64,000 nucleotides of DNA, taken from the NCBI RefSeq assembly GCF_025567165.1, contig NZ_JAOQKC010000001.1:62001-126000 (forward strand), given 5' to 3'. This document shows positions 17,451-25,344 of this stretch, in pieces (position 1 is the first letter of the stretch; every line of letters starts with the position of its first letter). A program made the position numbers and the translations under genes. Below the pieces are notes generated by a model. That model was not told the DNA's origin, ran no database searches, and saw only the letters and a program-made list of their open reading frames with translations. The stretch comes from Laedolimicola ammoniilytica (lineage in GTDB: Bacteria; Bacillota; Clostridia; Lachnospirales; Lachnospiraceae).

Positions 17451-17486
17451 AGAAAGTCCGGGCAGAAAACTGTTCGGACTTTTCTC
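17451..17486 (+). terminator. Terminator after recombinase-tnpV
   Basis: AGAAAGTCCG and CGGACTTTTCT form a stem with a T-rich 3' side, right after the tnpV stop. Confidence 0.7.
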
Positions 17487-17505
17487 ATATAGTCCAAAGT
17501 TGCGG

Positions 17506-17535
17506 TAGACTTGTTCACAAGTTTTATGGTATAAT
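17506..17535 (+). promoter_or_regulatory. Promoter of the pentapeptide-repeat cargo gene
   Basis: TAGACT (17506-17511), 18 nt, then a perfect TATAAT (17530-17535), 51 nt before the ATG at 17587. It gives the cargo gene its own transcription after the terminator. Confidence 0.6.
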
Positions 17536-17586
17536 TTGAATACGAAATTGAGCAACAAATCGGGATTTGAGGGGGTAAATATTATT

Positions 17587-18234
17587 ATGAACAAAGAAGG
17601 AATTTTAAGGGAAATAAACAATGATGTTGTAAACACCTCATACTATCCGGCGAGAAGTGATTGTTGTGACTTAGATGGTGAGATTTTTGAAGATGTGGTA
17701 TTGGATAATATAAAGTGTCATCGTATGACATTTCAAAATTGTACCTTTCGAAATGTTCAGTTTATAGATAATCAGGTAGATTTGATTGAATTTGAAAACT
17801 GTCAATTTATCAATACCGTTTTTAAGGGAACATTAGAAAATTTATATCTGATAATATCAGACAGCAGTTTTTCAAAATGTACTATGCATGATTTAAAAAT
17901 ATCCGGCTATGAGGAACAGTCTGAAATTACAGATTGTACATTTGAAGAATGTACTTTTTCTGACATAAATCTTCTTGCGGATTTAACCCTGCAAGGTGGG
18001 ACTGTGACGAATTGTACAGGAAACAACTTAGAGTGTATTATGAACATGATATTTGCTGTGCAGTTTACCAAGAGTAAATTTGAAAATATCAATCTAAATG
18101 TGGCGATTATTAAGAATACATTTCAGCAGGTAGAGGTTAGTAATATTCAGAATATTGACATAGGAGGAGAACCGGTACGCAGAAACAATACCTTTAAAGA
18201 CTGTTATATAAATGGAGAATTGCAGAACCAGTAA
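17587..18234 (+). CDS. Pentapeptide-repeat-like protein (IME1 cargo)
   Basis: 215 residues. Many five-residue units with central F or L and hydrophobic or Cys positions are visible (FQNCTFRNVQF, FENCQFINTVF, ITDCTFEECTFSDIN), which build a right-handed beta-helix. I chose ATG 17587 because GAGGGGG lies about 11 nt upstream; an earlier TTG at 17536 would read through this site. Family members include topoisomerase-protecting Qnr proteins, but most have unknown roles and this one has imperfect repeats, so resistance cannot be claimed. It is AT-rich relative to the mobility genes, which marks it as cargo with a different origin. Confidence 0.65.
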   Translation: MNKEGILREINNDVVNTSYYPARSDCCDLDGEIFEDVVLDNIKCHRMTFQNCTFRNVQFIDNQVDLIEFENCQFINTVFKGTLENLYLIISDSSFSKCTMHDLKISGYEEQSEITDCTFEECTFSDINLLADLTLQGGTVTNCTGNNLECIMNMIFAVQFTKSKFENINLNVAIIKNTFQQVEVSNIQNIDIGGEPVRRNNTFKDCYINGELQNQ

Positions 18235-18645
18235 ATAAGCAGGGAACTGCTCTGCCGATACGGTTAAAATTGATTGGTGGGTTGCAGAAAAAAACTTCAA
18301 GTTTGTCGAACTGATAAAATCCCTTTAGGAACTAAAGGGCGCACTTCTATACTCTCTGTCGAGAGTAGTGCGTCCTGCGGAGCTTCATTCCCGGTCAGCA
18401 GAAGAAAACTGCACGACCGAGAATGTTTCGTCACTTCGTTCCGTCAAGGTGGCTACACCCCCTTGCGCCGCTAAAGCGGCTATCCCCTGTGGACTTGCCG
18501 TCCGCAAACAGCATAAAATGCTGTTCGCCGCCAGCAAGTTTGAAAGCGACTAAAATGAATTTTATGGAACAAACAAATCGGGACTTACGGGAGGAAAATC
18601 GATGGAGCATCATGATATAACGATTTAACATATTTTGGAGGCGTA
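18235..18645. other. Structured non-coding region between IME1 cargo genes
   Basis: About 410 nt without a supported gene but with a run of hairpins: CCCTTTAG-GAA-CTAAAGGG (18321-18339), a nested CGCACT/ACTCTC-TGTC-GAGAGT/AGTGCG (18340-18372), GCCGCTAAAGCGGC (18467-18480) and AACAGCAT-AAA-ATGCTGTT (18507-18525). It could be an origin of transfer, a structured RNA, or several adjoining terminators. The CTTGCGCCGCT core recurs in the oriT-like region of IME2 (near 29345-29360). Confidence 0.5.
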
Positions 18646-18888
18646 ATGATGACAAGAAAAGAAGTAGAAAGAATTGTTGGGATTTTTAAAAATCATGGTA
18701 TAGACAAAGAAACAGGGAAAAGAGTGAAAGAAAATGTTATACATGATTTTTTTGACGAAATAGACGATTTGATGGGATATGAAGGAGCTTCTGAAGTTAT
18801 ATTTGTACCGGAAGAGTATGGTCTTGACAAAGAAGCAACAATTCAAGAAATTGTAGATTATATATTGGAAAATCAAAACATCGGGTGA
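18646..18888 (+). CDS. Small hypothetical protein (IME1 cargo)
   Basis: 80 residues, acidic and mostly helical (VERIVGIFKNHGIDKETG; HDFFDEIDDLMGYEG). GGAGG precedes the ATG. No known domain is recognised. Together with the next gene it forms the second cargo slot of IME1. AT-rich codon use sets both apart from the mobility genes. Confidence 0.6.
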   Translation: MMTRKEVERIVGIFKNHGIDKETGKRVKENVIHDFFDEIDDLMGYEGASEVIFVPEEYGLDKEATIQEIVDYILENQNIG

Positions 18889-18995
18889 AAAGAAAAATAT
18901 TGTGGTCAAATATGGATATGATTTCAAACATTGGGACTGACACAAATACATATTTATCGAGTTGCCTTTATAAAGAACTGTAAAGGAGAGATATT

Positions 18996-19316
18996 GTGGC
19001 TGTTGATAACGCAAGTCAGATTGACGCAATTGCAAACGATAAAGAAAATGCTTGTTTGGTACTCCTTATTACCGACCATTTGAATTGGGACAATGAGTTT
19101 GAACACTTGAAGATTTTACAAGATAAAATCAATGCGTATGTGGCTTTTATCGAAAGCAAACAGTACGATGAAATATACCCCAATGCTGATTTTAAGATGG
19201 CTATGATAGAAATCCATTTCAAGTATGACATAACAGATAGCTGCCAGAAATTTTTGCAAGTAGCTCAAGATCAATTAGGTCAGATAGGGATAAAAATCAA
19301 GGCACAGATTAGTTAA
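18996..19316 (+). CDS. DUF6572-like small protein (IME1 cargo)
   Basis: 106 residues from GTG 18996 with AAAGGAGA 8 nt upstream. The order NASQIDAIANDKEN, LLITDHLNWDN, LKILQDKINAYVAFIES and a C-terminal alpha/beta segment match a small family usually labelled DUF6572, known from scattered bacteria and often near polymorphic toxin loci. The function is unknown. It may be an immunity-like or scaffold protein; no toxin partner is visible next to it. Confidence 0.6.
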   Translation: MAVDNASQIDAIANDKENACLVLLITDHLNWDNEFEHLKILQDKINAYVAFIESKQYDEIYPNADFKMAMIEIHFKYDITDSCQKFLQVAQDQLGQIGIKIKAQIS

Positions 19317-19365
19317 CATTTTCCAGTTTGCCGAACTGAACACAAAAACCGAATACCAAAAATCA

Positions 19366-19411
19366 GACCGTTGACTGGTCGCACTATGCGAAAAGTTGAC
19401 GGTCTTTTTTT
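19366..19411 (+). terminator. Terminator ahead of the IME1 mobilization genes
   Basis: GACCGT and ACGGTC arms with an inner CGCA-CTA-TGCG hairpin are followed by seven T residues. GACCGTTGACTGG in its left arm recurs as its reverse complement in IME2 (28120-28132). Confidence 0.7.
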
Positions 19412-19444
19412 ATCCCCATTTTTCAAAAAAGGAGGTCAATCACA

Positions 19445-19804
19445 ATGACAAAACCGAAAACCCTCGACCAGCTCCAAGCCGAAAAGGAGCAAGCCGAGAC
19501 GCAGCTTGCACAGGAACAGCACAAGCTGGAGCGTCTGGAGAACAGAAAGAAGTATCTGGAGAAAGGCGAAAGGCAGAAACGCACCCATCGTCTTTGCAAT
19601 CTGGGCGGCACGATTGAGAGCCTTGCCCCGGTGGTCAAAGATCTCACACGCACCGAAATGACAGAGCTGATGGAACACATCTTTTCCCTGTCCGAAGTCC
19701 AGCGAGCCGTCCGTCACATGGCGATTACCCATATCAGCCAAGCGAACAGAGAAAAGGAGTTGAAAGCCGATGGCACTATTTCATCTGAGCGTCACGCAGA
19801 CTAA
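19445..19804 (+). CDS. DUF3847-family mobilization accessory protein
   Basis: 119 residues with AAAGGAGG before the ATG. The N-terminal half is a coiled coil (QLQAEKEQAETQLAQEQHKLE); the C-terminal half is a small helical domain (CNLGGTIESLAPVVKDLTRTE). DUF3847 proteins regularly precede MobA/MobL relaxases in Clostridia and probably act as relaxosome accessory factors. The 3' end overlaps the relaxase start by 35 nt. Confidence 0.8.
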   Translation: MTKPKTLDQLQAEKEQAETQLAQEQHKLERLENRKKYLEKGERQKRTHRLCNLGGTIESLAPVVKDLTRTEMTELMEHIFSLSEVQRAVRHMAITHISQANREKELKADGTISSERHAD

Positions 19805-21318
19805 GCGAAGCGCAGGACAGTCCGCTATTGCTTCTGCCGCCTACCGTGCCGGGGAGCGATTGTATAGCGAGTATTACGGCGAATACAGCGACTACACCCG
19901 CAAGGGCGGCGTGATCTGCTCCGATATTCTCCTGCCGTCCCATGNNNNNNNNNNNNNNNNNNNNNNNNNNNNNNNNNNNNNNNNNNNNNNNNNNNNNNNN
20001 NNNNNNNNNNNNNNNNNNNNNNNNNNNNNNNNNNNNNNNNNNNNNNNNNNNNNNNNNNNNNNNNNNNNNNNNNNNNNNNNNNNNNNNNNNNNNNNNNNNN
20101 NNNNNNNNNNNNNNNNNNNNNNNNNNNNNNNNNNNNNNNNNNNNNNNNNNNNNNNNNNNNNNNNNNNNNNNNNNNNNNNNNNNNNNNNNNNNNNNNNNNN
20201 NNNNNNNNNNNNNNNNNNNNNNNNNNNNNNNNNNNNNNNNNNNNNNNNNNNNNNNNNNNNNNNNNNNGCAGAACGGCAAATGGGGACTAAAGCAACGCCG
20301 GGTGTACGAACTGGACGAGGACGGCAACCGTATCCGAGACCAGAACGGAGAGTTTGTTTTCAACGCCGTTCCCACTACCGACTGGGGCAGTCCCGAAACG
20401 CTGGAACATTGGCGTGAAGCATGGGCGGAGATGTGCAATGCCAAGTTTGCGGAAAAAGGTATTGATGTTCGTATCGACCACCGCAGCTATGAACGGCAAG
20501 GCGTGGATTTACTTCCCACTATCCATGAAGGCGCAACCGTCCGGGCAATGGAGAAGAAAGGCATACGCACCGAGAAAGGCGAGTTCAACCGCTGGATCAA
20601 AGCCACCAATGCCGTTATCCGGGACATCAAGAAGAAAATCGCTCTCCTGTTTGATTGGATTGCCGAAGCAAAAGCGGAGCTTGCCAAGCCGCAGGCACCC
20701 GACCTTGTTTCTCTGCTGAACGCCTATTACACCCAGCGCAGAGCCGGGGCGTATTCGCAGAAAGGCAAGGTCAGCAATCTAAAGGAGATGAACGAGACTT
20801 TCAATTATCTCCGGGCAAACGACATTTACTCCCTTGAAGATTTGGAACACCGTGTCAGCGAACACAGTGCTGCCACAGAGAGCTTGAAGAAAACGCTGGA
20901 CGGGCAGACCGCACGAATGAAAGAAATCAAGCAGCTCTATGACAGCTCCGCTGCTTTCCAGAACTTGAAGCCTGTCTATGACGGCTTGCAGAAAATCAAG
21001 TTTGAGAAGCCCAGAGCCAAGTACAAGGCAGAGCATGAAGCGGAACTGATACAGTTCTACGCCGCCAGACGAAAGCTGACCGGGGAGTTCCCGGACGGCA
21101 AGGTGGATATGAAAAAGCTGTCCGACGAGTATGACGAGCTGGAACAGGCGCACGAAACCACCTATGGCGAGTTTAAGGCTGTCAGAGACGATTTACACCG
21201 CCTTTGGAAGGTCAAGTCATGCGTAGATACTGCCGCCCGATTTAACGAGCGTACAGAGGAACAAAAGCTCCAAAATCGACCCCAAACACGACAGAAAAAG
21301 GAGGAACTATCCCGATGA
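19770..21318 (+). CDS. MobA/MobL-family relaxase of IME1 (assembly gap inside)
   Basis: The N-terminus (MALFHLSVTQTKRSAGQSAIASAAYRAGE split over the first 30 residues) is the MobQ/MobL relaxase signature. An N run at 19945-20267 removes much of the catalytic part including the expected HUH histidines, and the frame after the gap differs by one, so the gap length is wrong rather than the gene broken. The C-terminal part is a long helical tail (to 21318). The enzyme nicks oriT and pilots the IME strand through the channel of a helper ICE. The stop overlaps the next gene. Confidence 0.85.
19945..20267. other. Assembly gap (323 N) in the IME1 relaxase gene
   Basis: Run of N. The flanking frames are inconsistent, so the true length differs from 323 by a number not divisible by three. 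Confidence 0.95.
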
Positions 21319-23186
21319 ATTACACCCAAGCACAGATTGACCGGGCAAACGCCGTCAGTCTGGAAGATTTTCTCCGCACACAGGGAGAGACACTTATCAA
21401 AAGCGGACGGGAATACCGTTGGAAAGAACATGACAGCCTGACCGTCCGGGGAAACAAGTGGTTTCGCCACAGCCAGAGCAAGGGCGGCTATCCCATTGAT
21501 TTCGTCATGGAGTTTTACGGCAAGTCCTTTCCCGAAGCTGTTCAGATGTTGACAGGCGAAAACGGCGAGGGACAGACCGAAGCCACCACAGCACCGCCCA
21601 CAGCGTTCCACTTGCCCTTGCACAACAGAACAGCCGACAGAGCAATTCAATATCTTTGCGAAAGCCGAGGTCTCAACAAAACGCTTGTTGAGGCTTTTCT
21701 TCTTTCCGGGGATATTTACGAGGAAGCAAAGCGGCACAATGTTGTGTTTGTCGGCAGAGACCGAAGCGGTACGCCGAGATACGCCCATGTGCGAGGAACG
21801 GCAGACCCATTCAGACAGGACATTGCCGGGTCTGACAAGTCCTATCCGTTCCGCTATGAGGGAAACGGCAACCAGCTCTTTGTCTTTGAAGCACCGATTG
21901 ACCTGTTATCATTCATCTGCCTTTATCCGCAGGACTGGCAGAAAAGAAATTATCTTGCCCTGGGCGGCGTTTCGGGCAAAGCTCTTGACCGTTTTCTTTC
22001 TGAACGCAAGGACACCCAAAAAGTGTTCCTCTGCCTTGACAGCGACACCGCAGGAAGCGAAGCCTGTACCCGACTGGCACAGTCCATTCCCAGCGAGATC
22101 GCCGTCATTCGCCTTGTCCCGGCAAGGAAAGACTGGAACGATGTTCTCCGTCAGCAAGGGGACATTCCCAGCCGCAAATTCATAGCCGAGACAATCACGC
22201 TGCGAGAGCTGCCCACCGCCCAGCCTGTTCCCATGCTCCGCATGGCAGATGTGGAGCTGACGAGCGTGGATTGGCTATGGTTTCCGTATATCCCCTTTGG
22301 AAAGCTGACGATCATACAGGGCAACCCCGGCGAGGGAAAGACCTACTTTGCCATGCGTCTTGCGGCGGCTTGCACCAACCGAAAGCCCTTGCCCGGTATG
22401 GAAACAATTGAGCCTTTTAATATCATCTATCAGACCGCCGAGGACGGTTTGGGCGATACCGTTAAGCCCCGGCTGATGGAAGCTGACGCAGACCTTGAAC
22501 GAGTGCTTGTCATTGACGATAGGGACACACCGCTGACCCTTGCCGATGAGCGCATAGCAAGGGCAATCCGGGAGAACAACGCAAGGCTTGTTATCATTGA
22601 CCCGGTACAGGCGTTTCTGGGCGCAGATGTGGACATGAACAGAGCAAACGAGGTGCGCCCGATATTCCGCAGTCTGGGAGACATTGCACAGGCTACCGGG
22701 TGCGCTATCGTGCTGATTGGACACCTGAACAAAGCCGCAGGAACGCAAAGCACCTACCGGGGATTAGGGTCTATCGACATTACGGCGGCAGTCCGCAGTC
22801 TGCTCTTTATCGGCAAGCTGAAGGACAGTCCCACAACGAGGGTGCTTATCCATGAGAAAAGCTCCCTTGCGCCGCCCGGACAGTCCCTTGCCTTTTCTCT
22901 GGGAGACGAGAAAGGCTTTGAGTGGATAGGGGCTTATGACATTACCGCTGACGAGCTTCTTGCCGGGACAGACACCGCCAAGACCGAAAGCAAGACCGCA
23001 CAGGCGCAAATGCTCATTCTGGAACTGCTTGCGGACGGAAAGCGTATGCCGAGTGCAGAGCTGGAAAAGGCAGTCAATGAGCGTGGGATTTCCTCACGCA
23101 CCATGAGAACGGCAAAGAGCCGTATCGGGGACAGACTTGTGACCGAGAAAGACGGCACAGCATGGGTCTGCTATCTCCGAGATTGA
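21315..23186 (+). CDS. DUF3991/TOPRIM and AAA (RepA-like) helicase-primase protein
   Basis: 623 residues. The N-terminal half (about 1-290) is a DUF3991-plus-TOPRIM primase-like module (YPIDFVMEFYGKSFPEA; FLCLDSDTAGSEA as the TOPRIM DxD motif). The second half is a RepA/DnaB-like AAA ATPase with Walker A GNPGEGKTYF (about 336-345) and Walker B ARLVIIDPVQAFLGA. Such proteins are typical of Tn4451-type IMEs and may prime or unwind the complementary strand after transfer. It overlaps the relaxase by 4 nt (ATGA). Confidence 0.88.
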   Translation: MNYTQAQIDRANAVSLEDFLRTQGETLIKSGREYRWKEHDSLTVRGNKWFRHSQSKGGYPIDFVMEFYGKSFPEAVQMLTGENGEGQTEATTAPPTAFHLPLHNRTADRAIQYLCESRGLNKTLVEAFLLSGDIYEEAKRHNVVFVGRDRSGTPRYAHVRGTADPFRQDIAGSDKSYPFRYEGNGNQLFVFEAPIDLLSFICLYPQDWQKRNYLALGGVSGKALDRFLSERKDTQKVFLCLDSDTAGSEACTRLAQSIPSEIAVIRLVPARKDWNDVLRQQGDIPSRKFIAETITLRELPTAQPVPMLRMADVELTSVDWLWFPYIPFGKLTIIQGNPGEGKTYFAMRLAAACTNRKPLPGMETIEPFNIIYQTAEDGLGDTVKPRLMEADADLERVLVIDDRDTPLTLADERIARAIRENNARLVIIDPVQAFLGADVDMNRANEVRPIFRSLGDIAQATGCAIVLIGHLNKAAGTQSTYRGLGSIDITAAVRSLLFIGKLKDSPTTRVLIHEKSSLAPPGQSLAFSLGDEKGFEWIGAYDITADELLAGTDTAKTESKTAQAQMLILELLADGKRMPSAELEKAVNERGISSRTMRTAKSRIGDRLVTEKDGTAWVCYLRD

Positions 23187-23328
23187 CAACAGGAACACGG
23201 CAAGCGTGGCAAAGACGGCAAGGGTTTTATAGATACCTTAATGTTGCCGCCTTGCCTTGTTCCCTCATACCGACACCGCCCGATGATGAACAGTCACCGG
23301 GCATTTTTCATTTACAGGAGGATTTTGA

Positions 23329-23487
23329 ATGAACAATACCGCAACCAACACCGCCACTTGCCCGACTGTCAGAAAGCAGATCGGCAAGACAACCTATATC
23401 GTCCGTGTGCATTTCAGCCAGACCGCAAAAGAGACAATGGAGGACAAAATCAAGCGTCTGCTCCGTGAGGAAGTCCGCAAAATGTGA
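23329..23487 (+). CDS. tnpW: TnpW-family small transposon protein
   Basis: 52 residues, ATG 23329 with CAGGAGG upstream. The core RKQIGKTTYIVRVHFSQTAKET and ending IKRLLREEVRKM fit the TnpW family found at the ends of Tn4451-like elements. The role is unknown; it might assist excision. It is the last gene before the right end of IME1. A GCCCG/CGGGC hairpin with a T-rich tail lies just upstream (23277-23307). Confidence 0.8.
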   Translation: MNNTATNTATCPTVRKQIGKTTYIVRVHFSQTAKETMEDKIKRLLREEVRKM

Positions 23488-23515
23488 CTTCTTTTTGGAT
23501 TTGATGAAAAAGTCC

Positions 23516-23521
23516 TTGACT
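23516..23521 (+). promoter_or_regulatory. -35 half of the IME1 circle-junction promoter
   Basis: TTGACT, 12 nt inside the right end, directed outward into virD4. In the integrated state it would be -35 for a position inside virD4; in the circle it pairs with TATGCT at the left end. Confidence 0.65.
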
Positions 23522-23531
23522 TTTCGTCTCT

Positions 23532-24344
23532 GGCAAAACAGCCAAGTCGATCCTGATTTCCTGTGGTGCGCGCCTTGCGGTATTCGACATTGCAGAGCTG
23601 CGTGAGGTCACAGCCTATGATGAGCTGGAGCTGGACACTCTGGGCGACCGGAAAACTGCCTTGTTCCTCATCATGAGTGATACTGACGACAGCTTTAATT
23701 TTCTTATATCCATGTGTTATACCCAGCTTTTCAACCTGCTCTGCGAAAAAGCCGACGATGTGTATGGTGGCAGGCTCCCAGTCCATGTGCGCTGCCTCAT
23801 TGACGAGTGCGCCAATATCGGCCAGATTCCTAAGCTGGAAAAGCTGGTGGCAACCATCCGAAGCCGTGAGATCTCCGCCTGTCTGGTGTTGCAGGCGCAG
23901 AGTCAGCTCAAGGCAATCTATAAGGACAATGCAGATACCATCATCGGCAACATGGATACTTCCATTTTCCTGGGCGGTAAGGAGCCGACCACTCTCAAGG
24001 AGCTGGCTGCCGTGCTGGGCAAGGAAACCATCGACACCTACAACACCGGAGAGAGCCGTGGCCGGGAAACCTCCCACTCTCTCAACTATCAAAAATTGGG
24101 GAAAGAGCTGATGAGCCAGGATGAGCTTGCTGTTATGGATGGCGGCAAGTGTATTCTCCAGCTGCGCGGTGTGCGTCCTTTCCTTTCGGATAAGTACGAC
24201 ATCACCAAGCACCCCAATTTCAAGTACACTGCCGACGCGGATGATAAGAACGCTTTTGACATTGAAGCATTCCTGTCCGCAAGGCTGAAACTCAAGCCCA
24301 ATGAGGTCTGCGATGTATATGAAGTAGACACAAAGGGCGCTTAA
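23532..24344 (+). pseudogene. virD4: VirD4/TraG coupling protein, 3' part
   Basis: Begins in codon GGC with GKTAKSILISCGAR and continues with Walker B and sensor regions (HVRCLIDECANIGQ; SACLVLQAQSQLKAIY; IFLGGKEPTTLKELA) to the stop at 24342-24344. It supplies exactly the half missing from 14113-15131: joined at the shared GG, the frame is continuous and the total length (about 610 residues) is normal for the family. Alone it lacks a start site and Walker A. Confidence 0.92.
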
Positions 24345-24456
24345 CTTCGTTCCGCTTTTGAGGGGAGTGATTTTATCTATTCGCCGCACCTGCCCTCTAC
24401 GGGCTATTGGCGTACAAAGCGGACAATCGCAAGAAAAAATAATGAAAAAGGAGGAC

Positions 24457-24502
24457 AGCCGGAATCATGCCCCCGGAAACCGGGCGGCAGATTGTTCCGG
24501 CT
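24457..24502 (+). terminator. Hairpin between virD4 and maff2
   Basis: Outer arms AGCCGGAA (24457-24464) and TTCCGGCT (24495-24502) enclose a CCCGG-AAA-CCGGG stem; TTTTG follows. The 24345-24563 interval has no other convincing gene; a GGAGG at 24450 precedes no good frame. Confidence 0.55.
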
Positions 24503-24563
24503 TTTGTATGCCTATGAAACATGACAAACCTATTTTTTAATCAGATTCCGGCTAACAAACTAT

Positions 24564-24688
24564 ATGGCATTTTTTGAACAGGCAATTACCGTTCTTCAGA
24601 CCCTCGTTATCGCGCTCGGTGCCGGTCTCGGTATCTGGGGCGTTATCAATCTCTTGGAGGGCTACGGAAATGATAATCCGGGCGCAAA
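24564..24688 (+). pseudogene. Maff2-family membrane protein, 5' part, interrupted by IME2
   Basis: Starts at ATG 24564. The frame encodes a short protein with one long hydrophobic helix (TVLQTLVIALGAGLGIWGVI) and the family motif NLLEGYGNDNPGA, then enters IME2 sequence and stops at 24702-24704. The missing end is at 36065-36163. Maff2 proteins are VirB2-like small membrane proteins always placed between virD4 and the TrbL-like gene, and are probably needed for the transfer channel. The truncated product keeps its first helix. Confidence 0.88.
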
Positions 24689-24776
24689 TGCTCATGTACG
24701 GTAAGGAAGCAAGCAACCGAAAACAAGAGATAGACCGCCAGCACTACACTATTCCGAACCAAAGACCAAAAGATAA

Positions 24777-24818
24777 GCATTGTGGGAAAATCTAAACTTT
24801 TGGATTTTCCTACAATGC
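24777..24818. repeat. Long hairpin near the left end of IME2
   Basis: GCATTGTGGGAAAATC (24777-24792) pairs with GATTTTCCTACAATGC (24803-24818) with one mismatch. It may shield the element from virD4-maff2 transcription or be a recombinase accessory site. The rest of 24705-25020 has only short frames, none supported (one encodes 32 residues, 24885-24983). Confidence 0.65.
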
Positions 24819-25022
24819 CAACTACGGCGGAATCCCTCCCACTCCTTATATCTTTCTGTATACATTGAATTTGTATTTAGTAAAATGCAGACAACACCAC
24901 GGATCGGCTTTTGGTTGGACAATTCCAACCAAACACCACAGCAGACAGCAGAAAACATTCTGAACGCTAGGAAGCCGGTATGATTGTTACATATAAGGGG
25001 AAGAAAAATTTCTTTTAGGTAC

Positions 25023-25051
25023 TTGCTTTCCTAAAACTGATGTGATACAAT
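25023..25051 (+). promoter_or_regulatory. tet(W) promoter
   Basis: TTGCTT (25023-25028), 17 nt, TACAAT (25046-25051). It lies upstream of the leader region that resembles the tet(M)-group regulatory leader, including the short frame MRQGILK (25080-25103). Confidence 0.7.
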
Positions 25052-25240
25052 GATTTAATCCAGAAAAGGAGTAAAAAATATGCGGCAAGGTATTCTTAAA
25101 TAAAACTATAATCAAATAGTGGGAACAAAGGATTATGATAGCTCCTTTTGTAGGGGCTTAGTTTTTTGTACCCAATTTAAGAATACTTTTGCCTTATCAA
25201 TTTTGACATATCCCCAAAAACAGCAATCACAAACAGGTGT

Positions 25241-25285
25241 ATGCTGTATATGTGTATGTCCGCAACTTATAATCCCCAGTGGTAA
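25241..25285 (+). CDS. tet leader peptide
   Basis: 14 codons (MLYMCMSATYNPQW) ending within the attenuator stem. In tet(M)-type leaders, translation of such a peptide under tetracycline changes folding of the attenuator and lets polymerase read on. The mechanism is inferred from that family. Confidence 0.6.
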   Translation: MLYMCMSATYNPQW

Positions 25286-25311
25286 AAGTATTTTACTGCT
25301 GGGGATTTTTA
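25272..25311 (+). terminator. Transcription attenuator in the tet(W) leader
   Basis: ATCCCCAGTGGTAAAA and TTTTACTGCTGGGGAT make a stem with a 3-nt loop and one mismatch, followed by TTTTT. It sits 35 nt before the tet(W) start and overlaps the leader-peptide stop. Upstream, GGTATTCTTAAAT (25091-25103) can pair with ATTTAAGAATAC (25177-25188), a competing fold as in tet(M). Confidence 0.8.
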
Positions 25312-25344
25312 TGCCCTTTGGGGCTGTAAAGGGAGGACAATCAC

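Larger units (their letters stand above)
15132..23533 (+). mobile_element. IME1: Tn4451-like mobilizable element inserted in virD4
   Basis: 8.4 kb. Content from left to right: large serine recombinase, TnpV, pentapeptide-repeat cargo, two small cargo genes, DUF3847 protein, MobL-type relaxase, TOPRIM/AAA protein, TnpW. The left junction reads GCCGCC-GG-TGTTG and the right one TCTCT-GG-CAAAAC. Removing the element with one GG gives LAAGKTAKS, a continuous VirD4 reading frame. The duplicated GG is the expected crossover dinucleotide of a large serine recombinase. It has no conjugation genes of its own and would need a helper ICE. Confidence 0.92.

Noticed and set aside
17587..18234. Qnr-type quinolone resistance
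   Set aside because: The repeats are of the pentapeptide type, but they are irregular and Qnr-specific loops cannot be recognised; resistance would be a guess.
24885..24983. 32-residue peptide (MQTTPRIGFWLDNSNQ start)
   Set aside because: No ribosome-binding site and no recognised relatives; left as non-coding.
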